Assembly (NCBI GenBank): GCA_043817485.1 | Contig: JBDRGX010000009.1 | Span: forward strand, 1-9,297 | Source: JBDRGX01 sp043817485 [NCBI: bacterium] | Lineage (GTDB): Bacteria > JBDRGX01 | Direction of reading: 5' to 3' | DNA: 9,297 bases | Shown: piece after piece, positions 1 to 6,380 of the stretch | Layout: each line of letters begins with the position of its first letter | Position numbering within the stretch: position 1 is the stretch's first letter | Notes under the pieces: model-generated | Databases searched by the model: none | What the model was told of the DNA's origin: nothing | What the model saw: the letters and a program-made list of their open reading frames with translations, nothing else | Program-made: the position numbers and the translations under genes

Positions 1-1596
1 TATACAATTAATTTTGTAATACTTAGTACTATTTTTATTCAAGTTATGCTTGTAATTTATCAAGCAATATTTTTATTAAATTCAAAAATTTATGGTACAC
101 TTTATAATAGTAATTTTTTAAGTTTATATTTATTAGTAGGTTTAATTATACTTGTAGCATTATTAAAATATAAAGATAAAAATAAATTAGATTATGTATT
201 TTTAAGTATAGGAATAATTTTAATTTATTTTGCTGTAATATTAACTAAATCTCGATCTGGTTTTATTTTTTTATTTTTTTTTACTATTTATTATTTATTG
301 CAATTTAAAGTCAATAAATGGAAAAAATTTTTTATTGTAATTGTTTGTTTAATTCCTTTAGTATTATTTTTTAAACATATTTTTGCAAAATTTTTTATTG
401 TATCTAATTTATCTGATCCTTTTGATTATACTCGGTTTAAAATTTGGAATAATGCTATTTCAATAATAAAAGATTATTGGTTAGTAGGTACAGGATTAGG
501 AACATATCAATATATAAGTTTTGGTTATATTTTTCCAGTAGAAGCAAGTATTAGTAAATTTGGATATTATGCTTCAACTGCTCATAATGAATTTTTACAA
601 TTAGGAGCAGAAACAGGTATTTTTAGTTTAATTATAGTATTAGGAGTTTTATGTTTTATTTTTTTTAAATTTAAAAACCTAAAAGATTCTTATGAAAATT
701 TTGTTGCAAAATTTGGATTAATACTTATTTTTTTATTTTCTCTTACTTCAAATATTTTATACATTCCTTTATTTAGTATTTTAACAATTTATTTTTTAAG
801 CATTGTTATGCAAAGCATTATCATGCAGAGCATTATCATGCAAAATTATTCTGTAAAAACAAATATTAAAAATAAAAGTTATTTATGGAAAATTATTTTA
901 ATTATTTTTCTTTTTGGATTAATTACAAAACCATTTTTATCTTATTTATATTTTAGTCAAGGAATAAAATATGAGCAAAAAGGAAAAATAGAAAAAGCAT
1001 ATAATAGTTATAAAAACGCAGCTAAAATAAATTTTGGATGTGCTGAAAATTATGAAGAATTAGGAGATTTTTGTTTTGATCAATATAAAATTACTTTGCA
1101 AAAAAAATGGGTAGAAAAATCATTAGATAATTATAATAAAGCTATAAAATTAAATTCTTTAAATCCAAATTATCATACAAAATTAGCAGATTTATTTTTT
1201 TATCTTTTTCAAAAAACAAATGAAAAAAAATATTTACAATATACCTTTTATGCTTATAAAAAAGCTATTAAAATTAATCCTTATAATGCTTTTTATTATT
1301 TTCATTTAGCAAATATTGATTGGTTATTTAATCAAAATAAAATTAGTTTTGTTCAAAATATTCAAAAAAGTATTGAACTTGAACCTAATTTTTTGGATGG
1401 ATATTATTATTTAGGAAATTTTTATGAAAAAGAAAATAATGATGAATTATCTTTAAAATATTATAAAAAAGGTTTATTGAAAAGAAAAAACATTAAATCA
1501 TTGCCTCGTAATGATTTTGAAGAAAAATTAATTTATAGAAAAGAACAAGATTTTATTGAAAAAATAAATTTATTAAAATTAAAAAAAAGAAAATAA
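1..1596 (+). CDS. Wzy/O-antigen-ligase-like polytopic membrane protein with C-terminal TPR domain (5' partial)
   Basis: Probable glycan polymerase or ligase of the O-antigen ligase/Wzy_C superfamily, which joins lipid-linked oligosaccharides at the outer face of the inner membrane. The frame is open from base 1 to the ATG at 46, so the gene starts outside the window and that ATG is internal. Counting that ATG as residue 1, a GTLYNSNFL segment (17-25) matches the conserved family GTxxNxNF motif, and LTKSRSG (66-72) follows a membrane helix. Then comes an extracytoplasmic loop with R130..IW, a GTGLGTY turn (148-154) and AHNEFLQ (179-185), whose His is the likely catalytic residue. About nine hydrophobic helices are visible up to residue 297. 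From about 303 to 490 there are TPR-like repeats ending in patterns such as ALINPYNAFYY-type helices. A 15-nt tandem repeat sits between two helices. Family assignment is good; substrate and exact reaction are unknown. Confidence 0.82.
   Translation, partial: YTINFVILSTIFIQVMLVIYQAIFLLNSKIYGTLYNSNFLSLYLLVGLIILVALLKYKDKNKLDYVFLSIGIILIYFAVILTKSRSGFIFLFFFTIYYLLQFKVNKWKKFFIVIVCLIPLVLFFKHIFAKFFIVSNLSDPFDYTRFKIWNNAISIIKDYWLVGTGLGTYQYISFGYIFPVEASISKFGYYASTAHNEFLQLGAETGIFSLIIVLGVLCFIFFKFKNLKDSYENFVAKFGLILIFLFSLTSNILYIPLFSILTIYFLSIVMQSIIMQSIIMQNYSVKTNIKNKSYLWKIILIIFLFGLITKPFLSYLYFSQGIKYEQKGKIEKAYNSYKNAAKINFGCAENYEELGDFCFDQYKITLQKKWVEKSLDNYNKAIKLNSLNPNYHTKLADLFFYLFQKTNEKKYLQYTFYAYKKAIKINPYNAFYYFHLANIDWLFNQNKISFVQNIQKSIELEPNFLDGYYYLGNFYEKENNDELSLKYYKKGLLKRKNIKSLPRNDFEEKLIYRKEQDFIEKINLLKLKKRK
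799..843 (+). repeat. In-frame 15-nt tandem repeat, three copies
   Basis: Three adjacent 15-nt units (799-813, 814-828, 829-843) encode SIVMQ, SIIMQ, SIIMQ. Copies 2 and 3 differ only at the last base; copy 1 differs from copy 2 at three positions. The unit is a multiple of three, so copy-number change keeps the frame. It lies in the loop or helix end between two membrane segments of the Wzy-like protein. The AGC, ATC and CAG codons are unlike the usual AGT, ATT and CAA of the surrounding gene. Confidence 0.9.
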
Positions 1597-1598
1597 TC

Positions 1599-1627
1599 TT
1601 GCCTAAAATTTAATAATGTAGTATTAA
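1599..1627 (+). promoter_or_regulatory. Weak sigma70-like promoter candidate for the polyamine cluster
   Basis: TTGCCT (1599-1604) and TATTAA (1622-1627) are separated by 17 nt, each matching four of six consensus positions. It lies just after the stop codon of the Wzy-like gene and before the 148-nt gap to speD. In DNA this AT-rich such matches arise easily, so this is only a candidate. A small hairpin with five-pair arms CGAAT/ATTCG (1703-1716) lies between it and speD. Confidence 0.25.
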
Positions 1628-1726
1628 AACAAAACATTTTTTTTCGGCAAAAAAAGAAATATTATCAAATAGGTAGATACATTTTCTTATGTCGATTTAA
1701 CCCGAATATTTATTCGTGGTTTTATT

Positions 1727-1733
1727 AAAGGAG
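1727..1733 (+). promoter_or_regulatory. Shine-Dalgarno site of speD
   Basis: AAAGGAG at 1727-1733 lies 11 nt before the TTG start at 1745. It lies only 4 nt before an out-of-frame ATG at 1738, which opens a 15-codon frame ending at 1785 inside speD. The TAA at 1742-1744, in the speD frame, directly precedes the TTG and so forces the TTG start. Confidence 0.65.
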
Positions 1734-1744
1734 TGGAATGATAA

Positions 1745-2101
1745 TTGAAAACTTTAGCTCAACATCTTTTGATAGAACTTTTTGATTGTAATTATAATGC
1801 AATCAATGATGTGAAAAAAGTAGAAAAAGTAATGGTAGAAGCAGCTAATATAGCAAAAGCTACTATTGTTAAAGTAATGTTTCATAAATTTGAACCTTTA
1901 GGAGTTAGTGGTGTTGTTGTAATTGCAGAATCTCATTTTTCTATTCATACTTGGCCAGAATATAAATATGCTGCAGTTGATCTTTTTGGATGTGGAGAAA
2001 AAATACTTTTTGATAAAGCAATTGAATATATAATAAAAAATTTTAAACCCAAAAAAGTAACGCAATTAGAAGTTAAAAGAGGAATTATATTAAATGATTG
2101 A
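1745..2101 (+). CDS. speD: S-adenosylmethionine decarboxylase proenzyme (pyruvoyl-dependent)
   Basis: Decarboxylates S-adenosylmethionine to give the aminopropyl donor for polyamine synthesis. The 118-residue protein is the usual length of the short prokaryotic class (Thermotoga/Bacillus type). The proenzyme self-cleaves at E62-S63, and Ser63 becomes the pyruvoyl cofactor. The hallmark ESHFSIHTWPE (62-72) is intact, with His68 and Cys83 (FGCGE) at the known processing and catalytic positions. The start is TTG: an in-frame TAA immediately precedes it, and the resulting MKTLAQH N-terminus matches the family start (MKxLGxH). The last 8 nt overlap speE, which implies translational coupling. It is the first gene of the polyamine cluster. 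Confidence 0.95.
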   Translation: MKTLAQHLLIELFDCNYNAINDVKKVEKVMVEAANIAKATIVKVMFHKFEPLGVSGVVVIAESHFSIHTWPEYKYAAVDLFGCGEKILFDKAIEYIIKNFKPKKVTQLEVKRGIILND

Positions 2102-3005
2102 AAATAATTGGATTACAGAATATTTTACTTCTTATGAAGCACATATGCATAAAGTAAAAAAAGTTTTTTTAGATACTTCTACTAAATTTCAAAAAGTAGA
2201 AATGGTAGATACTTATTTTTTTGGAAAATGTTTATTTTTAGATGGAAAAATTCAATCTTCTATTCAAGATGAATTTATTTATCATGAATCACTTGTGCAT
2301 CCAGCAATGTTACTTCATCCTAATCCTAAAAAAGTTTTAATTCTTGGAGCTGGTGAAGGAGCTATAGCAAGAGAAATATTAAAATATAAATCTGTTGAAT
2401 CAGTTTTAATGTTAGATATAGACCAAGAATTAGTAGAAATTTGTAAAGAATATTTACCTGAAATGTCAAATGGTTCTTTTGATGATCCAAAAAGTAAAGT
2501 TATTTTTCAAGATGCTCGAAAATATTTAGAAGAAAATTCTGAAAAATTTGATTTAATAATTGGAGATCTTCCTGAACCTTTAGAAGGAGGACCTGCTTAT
2601 TTATTATATACTCAAGAATTTTATAAAAGTGTTTTTAATCGACTTGAAAAATTTGGAATTTTAGTTTTACAATCAGGACCTACTTCTTGTGTTCAATCTG
2701 AAATGTTTTCTATAGTATTAAATACCTTGAAAAGCGTTTTTCCTATAGTAAGAGGTTATGAATCTAATATTCCTTCATTTGATATGCCTTGGGGATTTGC
2801 TTTTGCTTCTTCTGAAATAGATCCAATTTCTATATCAAAAAAAGATTTACAAGAAAAAATACAAAATCATGGTTTAAATAAATTAAAATATTACGATGAA
2901 AATGTTCATTTTAAAATGTTCACCTTGCCTAAATATTTAAAAGAAAAAATAGATGAGCAAGTAAAAATTATTAAAGATGCAGATCCTTATTATTTGCCTG
3001 CATAG
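2094..3005 (+). CDS. speE: Polyamine aminopropyltransferase (spermidine synthase family, Thermus-like)
   Basis: Transfers the aminopropyl group of decarboxylated SAM to an amine such as putrescine or agmatine. The 303-residue protein has the N-terminal beta domain (DGKIQSSIQDEFIYHESLVHP, 50-70) and a Rossmann methyltransferase-like fold with GAGEG (85-89), the acidic LDID stretch (107-110) and QDAR (139-142). The active-site loop reads DLPEP...GGPA (158-168), where the family usually has DxTDPxGPA. The first Asp (158), the expected proton acceptor, is kept, but the second Asp is Glu161. The layout, including SFDDP before QDAR, resembles the broad-specificity Thermus enzyme that accepts agmatine. 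It overlaps speD by 8 nt, with an AGAGGA ribosome site inside speD. Family is certain; the acceptor amine is inferred. Confidence 0.93.
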   Translation: MIENNWITEYFTSYEAHMHKVKKVFLDTSTKFQKVEMVDTYFFGKCLFLDGKIQSSIQDEFIYHESLVHPAMLLHPNPKKVLILGAGEGAIAREILKYKSVESVLMLDIDQELVEICKEYLPEMSNGSFDDPKSKVIFQDARKYLEENSEKFDLIIGDLPEPLEGGPAYLLYTQEFYKSVFNRLEKFGILVLQSGPTSCVQSEMFSIVLNTLKSVFPIVRGYESNIPSFDMPWGFAFASSEIDPISISKKDLQEKIQNHGLNKLKYYDENVHFKMFTLPKYLKEKIDEQVKIIKDADPYYLPA

Positions 3006-3023
3006 GAGATATTGTGAAAGTAA

Positions 3024-4475
3024 ATGACTCATCAAAAAAATTCTACTCCTTTATTTGATGCTTTAGAATCTTATATCAAATCTAATAAAGTTTCTTTTCA
3101 TACTCCAGGACATAAACATGGTAAATCAATCTTACCTAAATTTAAAAAATTAGTAAATGATTATTTTTGCAAAATGGATCTTTCTTCTTCTTGTCAAATT
3201 GAAATAGATACTCTTTATTATCCTTGTGGTCCTATTAAACATGCTCAATCTTTGGCTTCTAAAGCTTATGGTGCAGATATTTCTTTTTTTCTTATTAATG
3301 GAACCACAGTTGGAAATCAAACAATGATTTTATCAACTGTAATTTCTGATGAAGAAATTATTATTCCTCGTAATGCTCATAAATCAGTAATATCAGGCAT
3401 TATTTTAAGTGGTGCTATTCCTCATTATATTATTCCTGAAATAAATAAAGAAACAGGTTTAATTTATAATATTATTCCTTCATCTGTAGAAAAAGCTTTG
3501 CTTTTACATCCTAAAGCAAAAGCAGTTTTAGTAACAAGCCCTTCTTATTATGGAATTACAACAAATTTAAAAAAAATTGCTTCTATCGTTCATAAGCAAA
3601 AAAAATTATTATTAGTTGATGAAGCTCATGGCCCACATCTTAAATTTTCTTCTCTTTTACCTTTATCTGCATTAGAAAGTGGAGCTGATATTTGTGTTCA
3701 AAGTATTCATAAAATTATATCTGGATTATCTCAAGGATCTATTTTGCATATAAAGGGAAAAAGAGTAAATGTTGAAAAAGTAGAAAATTTTTTACAAATG
3801 ATGCAAACAACTAGTCCGTCTTATATTATTCTTGCTTCATTAGATTTAGCAAGATATCAAATGGCAAAAGAAGGTGAAAAAAAAATAAAGAAAGTAATTG
3901 AATTATCTTCTAAATTAAAAGAATCTATAAAAAAATTAGATTATTTTTATGTATTAGAAAAAAGTGATTTAGAGAAAGATTTTGATTTAGATTTGATGAA
4001 AGTAATGATTTTCATAAAAGACAATTTATTTTCTGGCTATTTTTTAGAAGATATTTTGAGAAAAGAATATAATATTCAAGTAGAATTGTCTACATATAAT
4101 AGTATTCTTTTATTTATTACTATTGGCAATGATGAAAAAGATATAAAAAAAATTATTGCTGCATTAAAAGATATTTCTCGTAAAAAAAAATTTCCTGAAA
4201 ATAAATTATTAAAGAAAAAAATTAATTTTAATTTATTTCCTTCTTTGAAAATGATTATGTCTCCAAGAGAAGCAGTTTTCAAACATTCTAAATTAGTTCC
4301 TTTAAAAAAATCAAAAGGAAATATTTGTGCAGAAATTATTTGTTTTTATCCACCGGGTATTCCAATTTTAATTCCTGGAGAACAAATTACTGATGAAATA
4401 ATAGATTATCTTGAATATTTTCGTTCATTTAATAATAATAATAATTCAAATTTTATAAAAGTAGTTGTAGAATAA
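3024..4475 (+). CDS. speA: PLP-dependent Orn/Lys/Arg decarboxylase, probably arginine decarboxylase
   Basis: Fold-I pyridoxal-phosphate amino-acid decarboxylase. At 483 residues it is close to Bacillus SpeA and much shorter than the enterobacterial inducible enzymes, which carry an extra N-terminal domain. Visible landmarks are FHTPGHKHG (25-33), NGTTVGN (92-98), PRNAHKS (115-121), the LVDEAHG strand (197-203) with the PLP-binding Asp199, and QSIHK (226-230) with Lys230 as the Schiff-base lysine. The C-terminal domain has SPREA and the YPPGIP...PGE signature. Sequence alone does not separate arginine from lysine or ornithine as substrate; the neighbouring speD and Thermus-like speE favour arginine to agmatine. 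ATG 3024 is the only start near the family N-terminus, since in-frame TAA lies just before it. The AGGAGA ribosome site overlaps the speE stop and is rather far away (about 14 nt). A run of five AAT codons lies near the C-terminus. Confidence 0.9.
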   Translation: MTHQKNSTPLFDALESYIKSNKVSFHTPGHKHGKSILPKFKKLVNDYFCKMDLSSSCQIEIDTLYYPCGPIKHAQSLASKAYGADISFFLINGTTVGNQTMILSTVISDEEIIIPRNAHKSVISGIILSGAIPHYIIPEINKETGLIYNIIPSSVEKALLLHPKAKAVLVTSPSYYGITTNLKKIASIVHKQKKLLLVDEAHGPHLKFSSLLPLSALESGADICVQSIHKIISGLSQGSILHIKGKRVNVEKVENFLQMMQTTSPSYIILASLDLARYQMAKEGEKKIKKVIELSSKLKESIKKLDYFYVLEKSDLEKDFDLDLMKVMIFIKDNLFSGYFLEDILRKEYNIQVELSTYNSILLFITIGNDEKDIKKIIAALKDISRKKKFPENKLLKKKINFNLFPSLKMIMSPREAVFKHSKLVPLKKSKGNICAEIICFYPPGIPILIPGEQITDEIIDYLEYFRSFNNNNNSNFIKVVVE

Positions 4476-4500
4476 AATTTTTTAAAAAAAGGAAAATATT

Positions 4501-5118
4501 TTGTTTTTAAAAAAATTAATTGTTGGAGAAATGGAAACTAATTGCTATATTTTAGGATGTGAAAAAACTAAAAAATCTGTAGTAATAGATCCTGGTGGAG
4601 ATTGCGAAAGAATTAAAAAAAATATTTTAAAAAATTCATTAGAAGTAGTTTATATTATAAACACACATGGACATATAGATCATATTGTTTGTAATAAAGA
4701 AATTAAAGACTTTACTGGTGCTCAAATTTTAATTCATTCTAAAGATGCTGATATGCTTTGTGATGAAAATTTGAATTTATCTATTTTTTTAAATAGTCCC
4801 TTAAAATCACCTTCAGCAGATAAATTGCTTAATAATAATGATTTCATAGAATTTGGAGAAATTATTTTAAAAGTAATTCATACACCTGGACATTCTTCAG
4901 GAAGTATTTCTCTTTCTATTTCTAATATGATTTTTACTGGAGATACTCTTTTTGCTAATGGTTTTGGCAGATATGATCTTCCAGGTTCTTCTTATCAAGA
5001 TTTAGTAAATTCTATTACTCAAAAATTATTTTGTTTTGAAGATGATATTATTATTTATCCAGGGCATGGAGAAAGTTCTTTTATTGGAAAAGAAAAGCAA
5101 AAAAAATATTTTGTTTAA
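4501..5118 (+). CDS. Metallo-beta-lactamase-fold hydrolase, GloB/YcbL-like
   Basis: Dinuclear-metal hydrolase of the glyoxalase II-like branch of the metallo-beta-lactamase superfamily, likely cytosolic; the natural thioester or other substrate is unknown. The 205-residue protein has the full ligand set: THGHIDH (55-61; His56, His58, Asp60, His61), TPGHSSGS (128-135; His131), FTGDTLF (145-151; Asp148) and YPGHGE (186-191; His189). It opens with the typical beta strands VGEMETNCYIL and VVIDPGG. It lacks the C-terminal glutathione-binding extension of true GloB, so it is better placed with the short YcbL-like proteins. The start is TTG at 4501 with AAAGGA (4488-4493) 7 nt upstream, and an in-frame TAA at 4483 rules out an earlier start. 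It follows speA by 25 nt and is probably cotranscribed; a detoxification role is speculative. Confidence 0.88.
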   Translation: MFLKKLIVGEMETNCYILGCEKTKKSVVIDPGGDCERIKKNILKNSLEVVYIINTHGHIDHIVCNKEIKDFTGAQILIHSKDADMLCDENLNLSIFLNSPLKSPSADKLLNNNDFIEFGEIILKVIHTPGHSSGSISLSISNMIFTGDTLFANGFGRYDLPGSSYQDLVNSITQKLFCFEDDIIIYPGHGESSFIGKEKQKKYFV

Positions 5119-5127
5119 ATTTTTTTT

Positions 5128-5163
5128 AAAAAAATTACTATTCTCTTGACAGTAATTTTTTTT
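5128..5163 (+). terminator. Perfect 12-bp inverted repeat with T tract (terminator or operator)
   Basis: The arms AAAAAAATTACT (5128-5139) and AGTAATTTTTTT (5151-5162) are exact reverse complements around an 11-nt loop, and the right arm continues as a run of eight T. It begins 10 nt after the stop of the hydrolase gene, so it could end the polyamine transcript, although the stem is nearly all A/T. The loop contains TTGAC of a TTGACA hexamer (5146-5151), so it may also serve as an operator for the following gene. Confidence 0.5.
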
Positions 5164-5173
5164 ATAATTAAAT
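5146..5173 (+). promoter_or_regulatory. Candidate promoter of the ABC ATPase gene
   Basis: A consensus TTGACA at 5146-5151 is followed 16 nt later by TTAAAT (5168-5173), four of six matches to the -10 consensus. A perfect TATAAT at 5163-5168 is only 11 nt from the TTGACA, too close to pair with it. Initiation near 5180 would give a leader of about 30 nt. Confidence 0.4.
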
Positions 5174-5197
5174 ATTTTGAAATTTTGTATTTAAAAT

Positions 5198-5202
5198 GGA
5201 GG
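5198..5202 (+). promoter_or_regulatory. Strong Shine-Dalgarno site that fixes the ATPase start
   Basis: GGAGG at 5198-5202 lies 8 nt before ATG 5211. The upstream in-frame ATG at 5196 overlaps this site, so it cannot be the start served by it. Confidence 0.85.
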
Positions 5203-5210
5203 ATTTAAAA

Positions 5211-6323
5211 ATGGCAAAAGTAGTTTTAAAAGATTTAACAAAAGTTTTTCCCGGAAAACAACAAGTTAAAGCAGTTGATAATATAAGTTTAGAAATAAAA
5301 GATAAAGAATTTATAGTATTTGTAGGTCCTTCTGGATGTGGGAAAACTACTACTCTTCGTATGATTGCTGGATTAGAAGATATTTCAATGGGAAGTGTAT
5401 ATATTGATGATAAAATAGTTAATGAAGTACTTCCTAAAGATAGAGATATTTCAATGGTTTTTCAAAACTATGCTCTTTATCCGCATATGGATGTTTATAA
5501 AAATATGGCTTTTGGACTAATACTTCGTCATTATCATAAAATGGAAATTGATAAAAGAGTTAAAGAAGCAGCAGAAATTTTAAGCATTACTTCTCTTTTA
5601 AAAAGAAAACCACAAGCTCTTTCTGGTGGACAAAAACAAAGAGTAGCTGTAGGTCGAGCAATTGTACGAAAACCAAAAGTATTTTTATTTGATGAACCTT
5701 TAAGTAATTTAGATGCAAAATTAAGAGTTCAAATGAGATCAGAAATTAAAAGACTTCATACTCGTCTTCAAACAACAATGATTTATGTAACTCATGATCA
5801 AGTAGAAGCAATCACTATGGGAGATAGAATAGTAATAATGAAAGATGGATTAATTCAACAAGTAGATACTCCTATGTCTATTTATGATCATCCTATTAAT
5901 AAATTTACTGCTGGATTCATAGGAACTCCTTCAATGAATTTCATAGAAGGTACTATTATTAAAAAAGATTCTAAATTTTATTTTAATGAAGAAAATTTTC
6001 AATTGAAAATAAATGAAGATAAATATGATAAAATTCAAAAATATGAAGATAAAAAAATAATTTTAGGAATTAGACCTTATTATATTTATGATAGATTACT
6101 TGTAAATAATATTAATTCAGCAGATAATATTGTATCTGCAACAGTAAATGTAATAGAACTTTTAGGATCTGAAAAACATGTTTATTTTTCTACTTCAAAA
6201 AGCAATTTTATTGTAATAATGGATTCTCATATTGATTTATCAGTAAATCAAAATATAGAATTAATTTTTGATGTTAATAAAATTCATTTTTTTGATATAG
6301 ATACTGAAGAAACAATAATATAA
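5211..6323 (+). CDS. ABC transporter ATPase, MalK/UgpC/MsmX family (CUT1 sugar importer type)
   Basis: Cytoplasmic ATP-hydrolysing subunit that powers import of oligosaccharides or glycerol-3-phosphate-like solutes. The 370 residues from ATG 5211 match the MalK family length. Motifs in order: Walker A GPSGCGKT (39-46), Q-loop VFQNYALYPHM (83-93), signature LSGGQKQR (137-144), Walker B VFLFDEPLSNLD (157-168) and switch His in THDQ (His195). The GTPSMNFIEG stretch (238-247) opens the C-terminal regulatory OB/TOBE domain, which is more divergent. I prefer ATG 5211 over the ATG at 5196 because the latter overlaps the GGAGG ribosome site and MAKVVLKDLTKVF is the family start. No permease or binding protein lies in the window, so it may be a shared orphan ATPase like MsmX. 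Substrate not assignable. Confidence 0.92.
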   Translation: MAKVVLKDLTKVFPGKQQVKAVDNISLEIKDKEFIVFVGPSGCGKTTTLRMIAGLEDISMGSVYIDDKIVNEVLPKDRDISMVFQNYALYPHMDVYKNMAFGLILRHYHKMEIDKRVKEAAEILSITSLLKRKPQALSGGQKQRVAVGRAIVRKPKVFLFDEPLSNLDAKLRVQMRSEIKRLHTRLQTTMIYVTHDQVEAITMGDRIVIMKDGLIQQVDTPMSIYDHPINKFTAGFIGTPSMNFIEGTIIKKDSKFYFNEENFQLKINEDKYDKIQKYEDKKIILGIRPYYIYDRLLVNNINSADNIVSATVNVIELLGSEKHVYFSTSKSNFIVIMDSHIDLSVNQNIELIFDVNKIHFFDIDTEETII

Positions 6324-6380
6324 TTTATTTTTTTAAATTTGATAAAACATAAGTTTATATTAATTTTAAAATTTTGAAAA

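Noticed and set aside
46-48. ATG as the true start of the Wzy-like gene
   Set aside because: The frame is open back to base 1 and continues a hydrophobic segment, and expected N-terminal membrane helices are missing, so this is an internal methionine of a gene cut by the window edge.
1599-1650. Terminator made by TTGCC and GGCAA after the Wzy-like gene
   Set aside because: Only five pairs with a loop of about 42 nt and no T run after it.
4076-4282. Minus-strand open frame of 68 codons
   Set aside because: It lies wholly inside the decarboxylase gene opposite conserved coding sequence and shows no recognisable family or ribosome site.
5163-5168. TATAAT as the -10 partner of the TTGACA at 5146
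   Set aside because: The spacer is only 11 nt, too short for a sigma70-type promoter; the downstream TTAAAT gives 16 nt.
5196-5198. Upstream ATG as start of the ABC ATPase
   Set aside because: It overlaps the GGAGG ribosome-binding site that is well placed for ATG 5211, and it adds five residues not seen at the family N-terminus.
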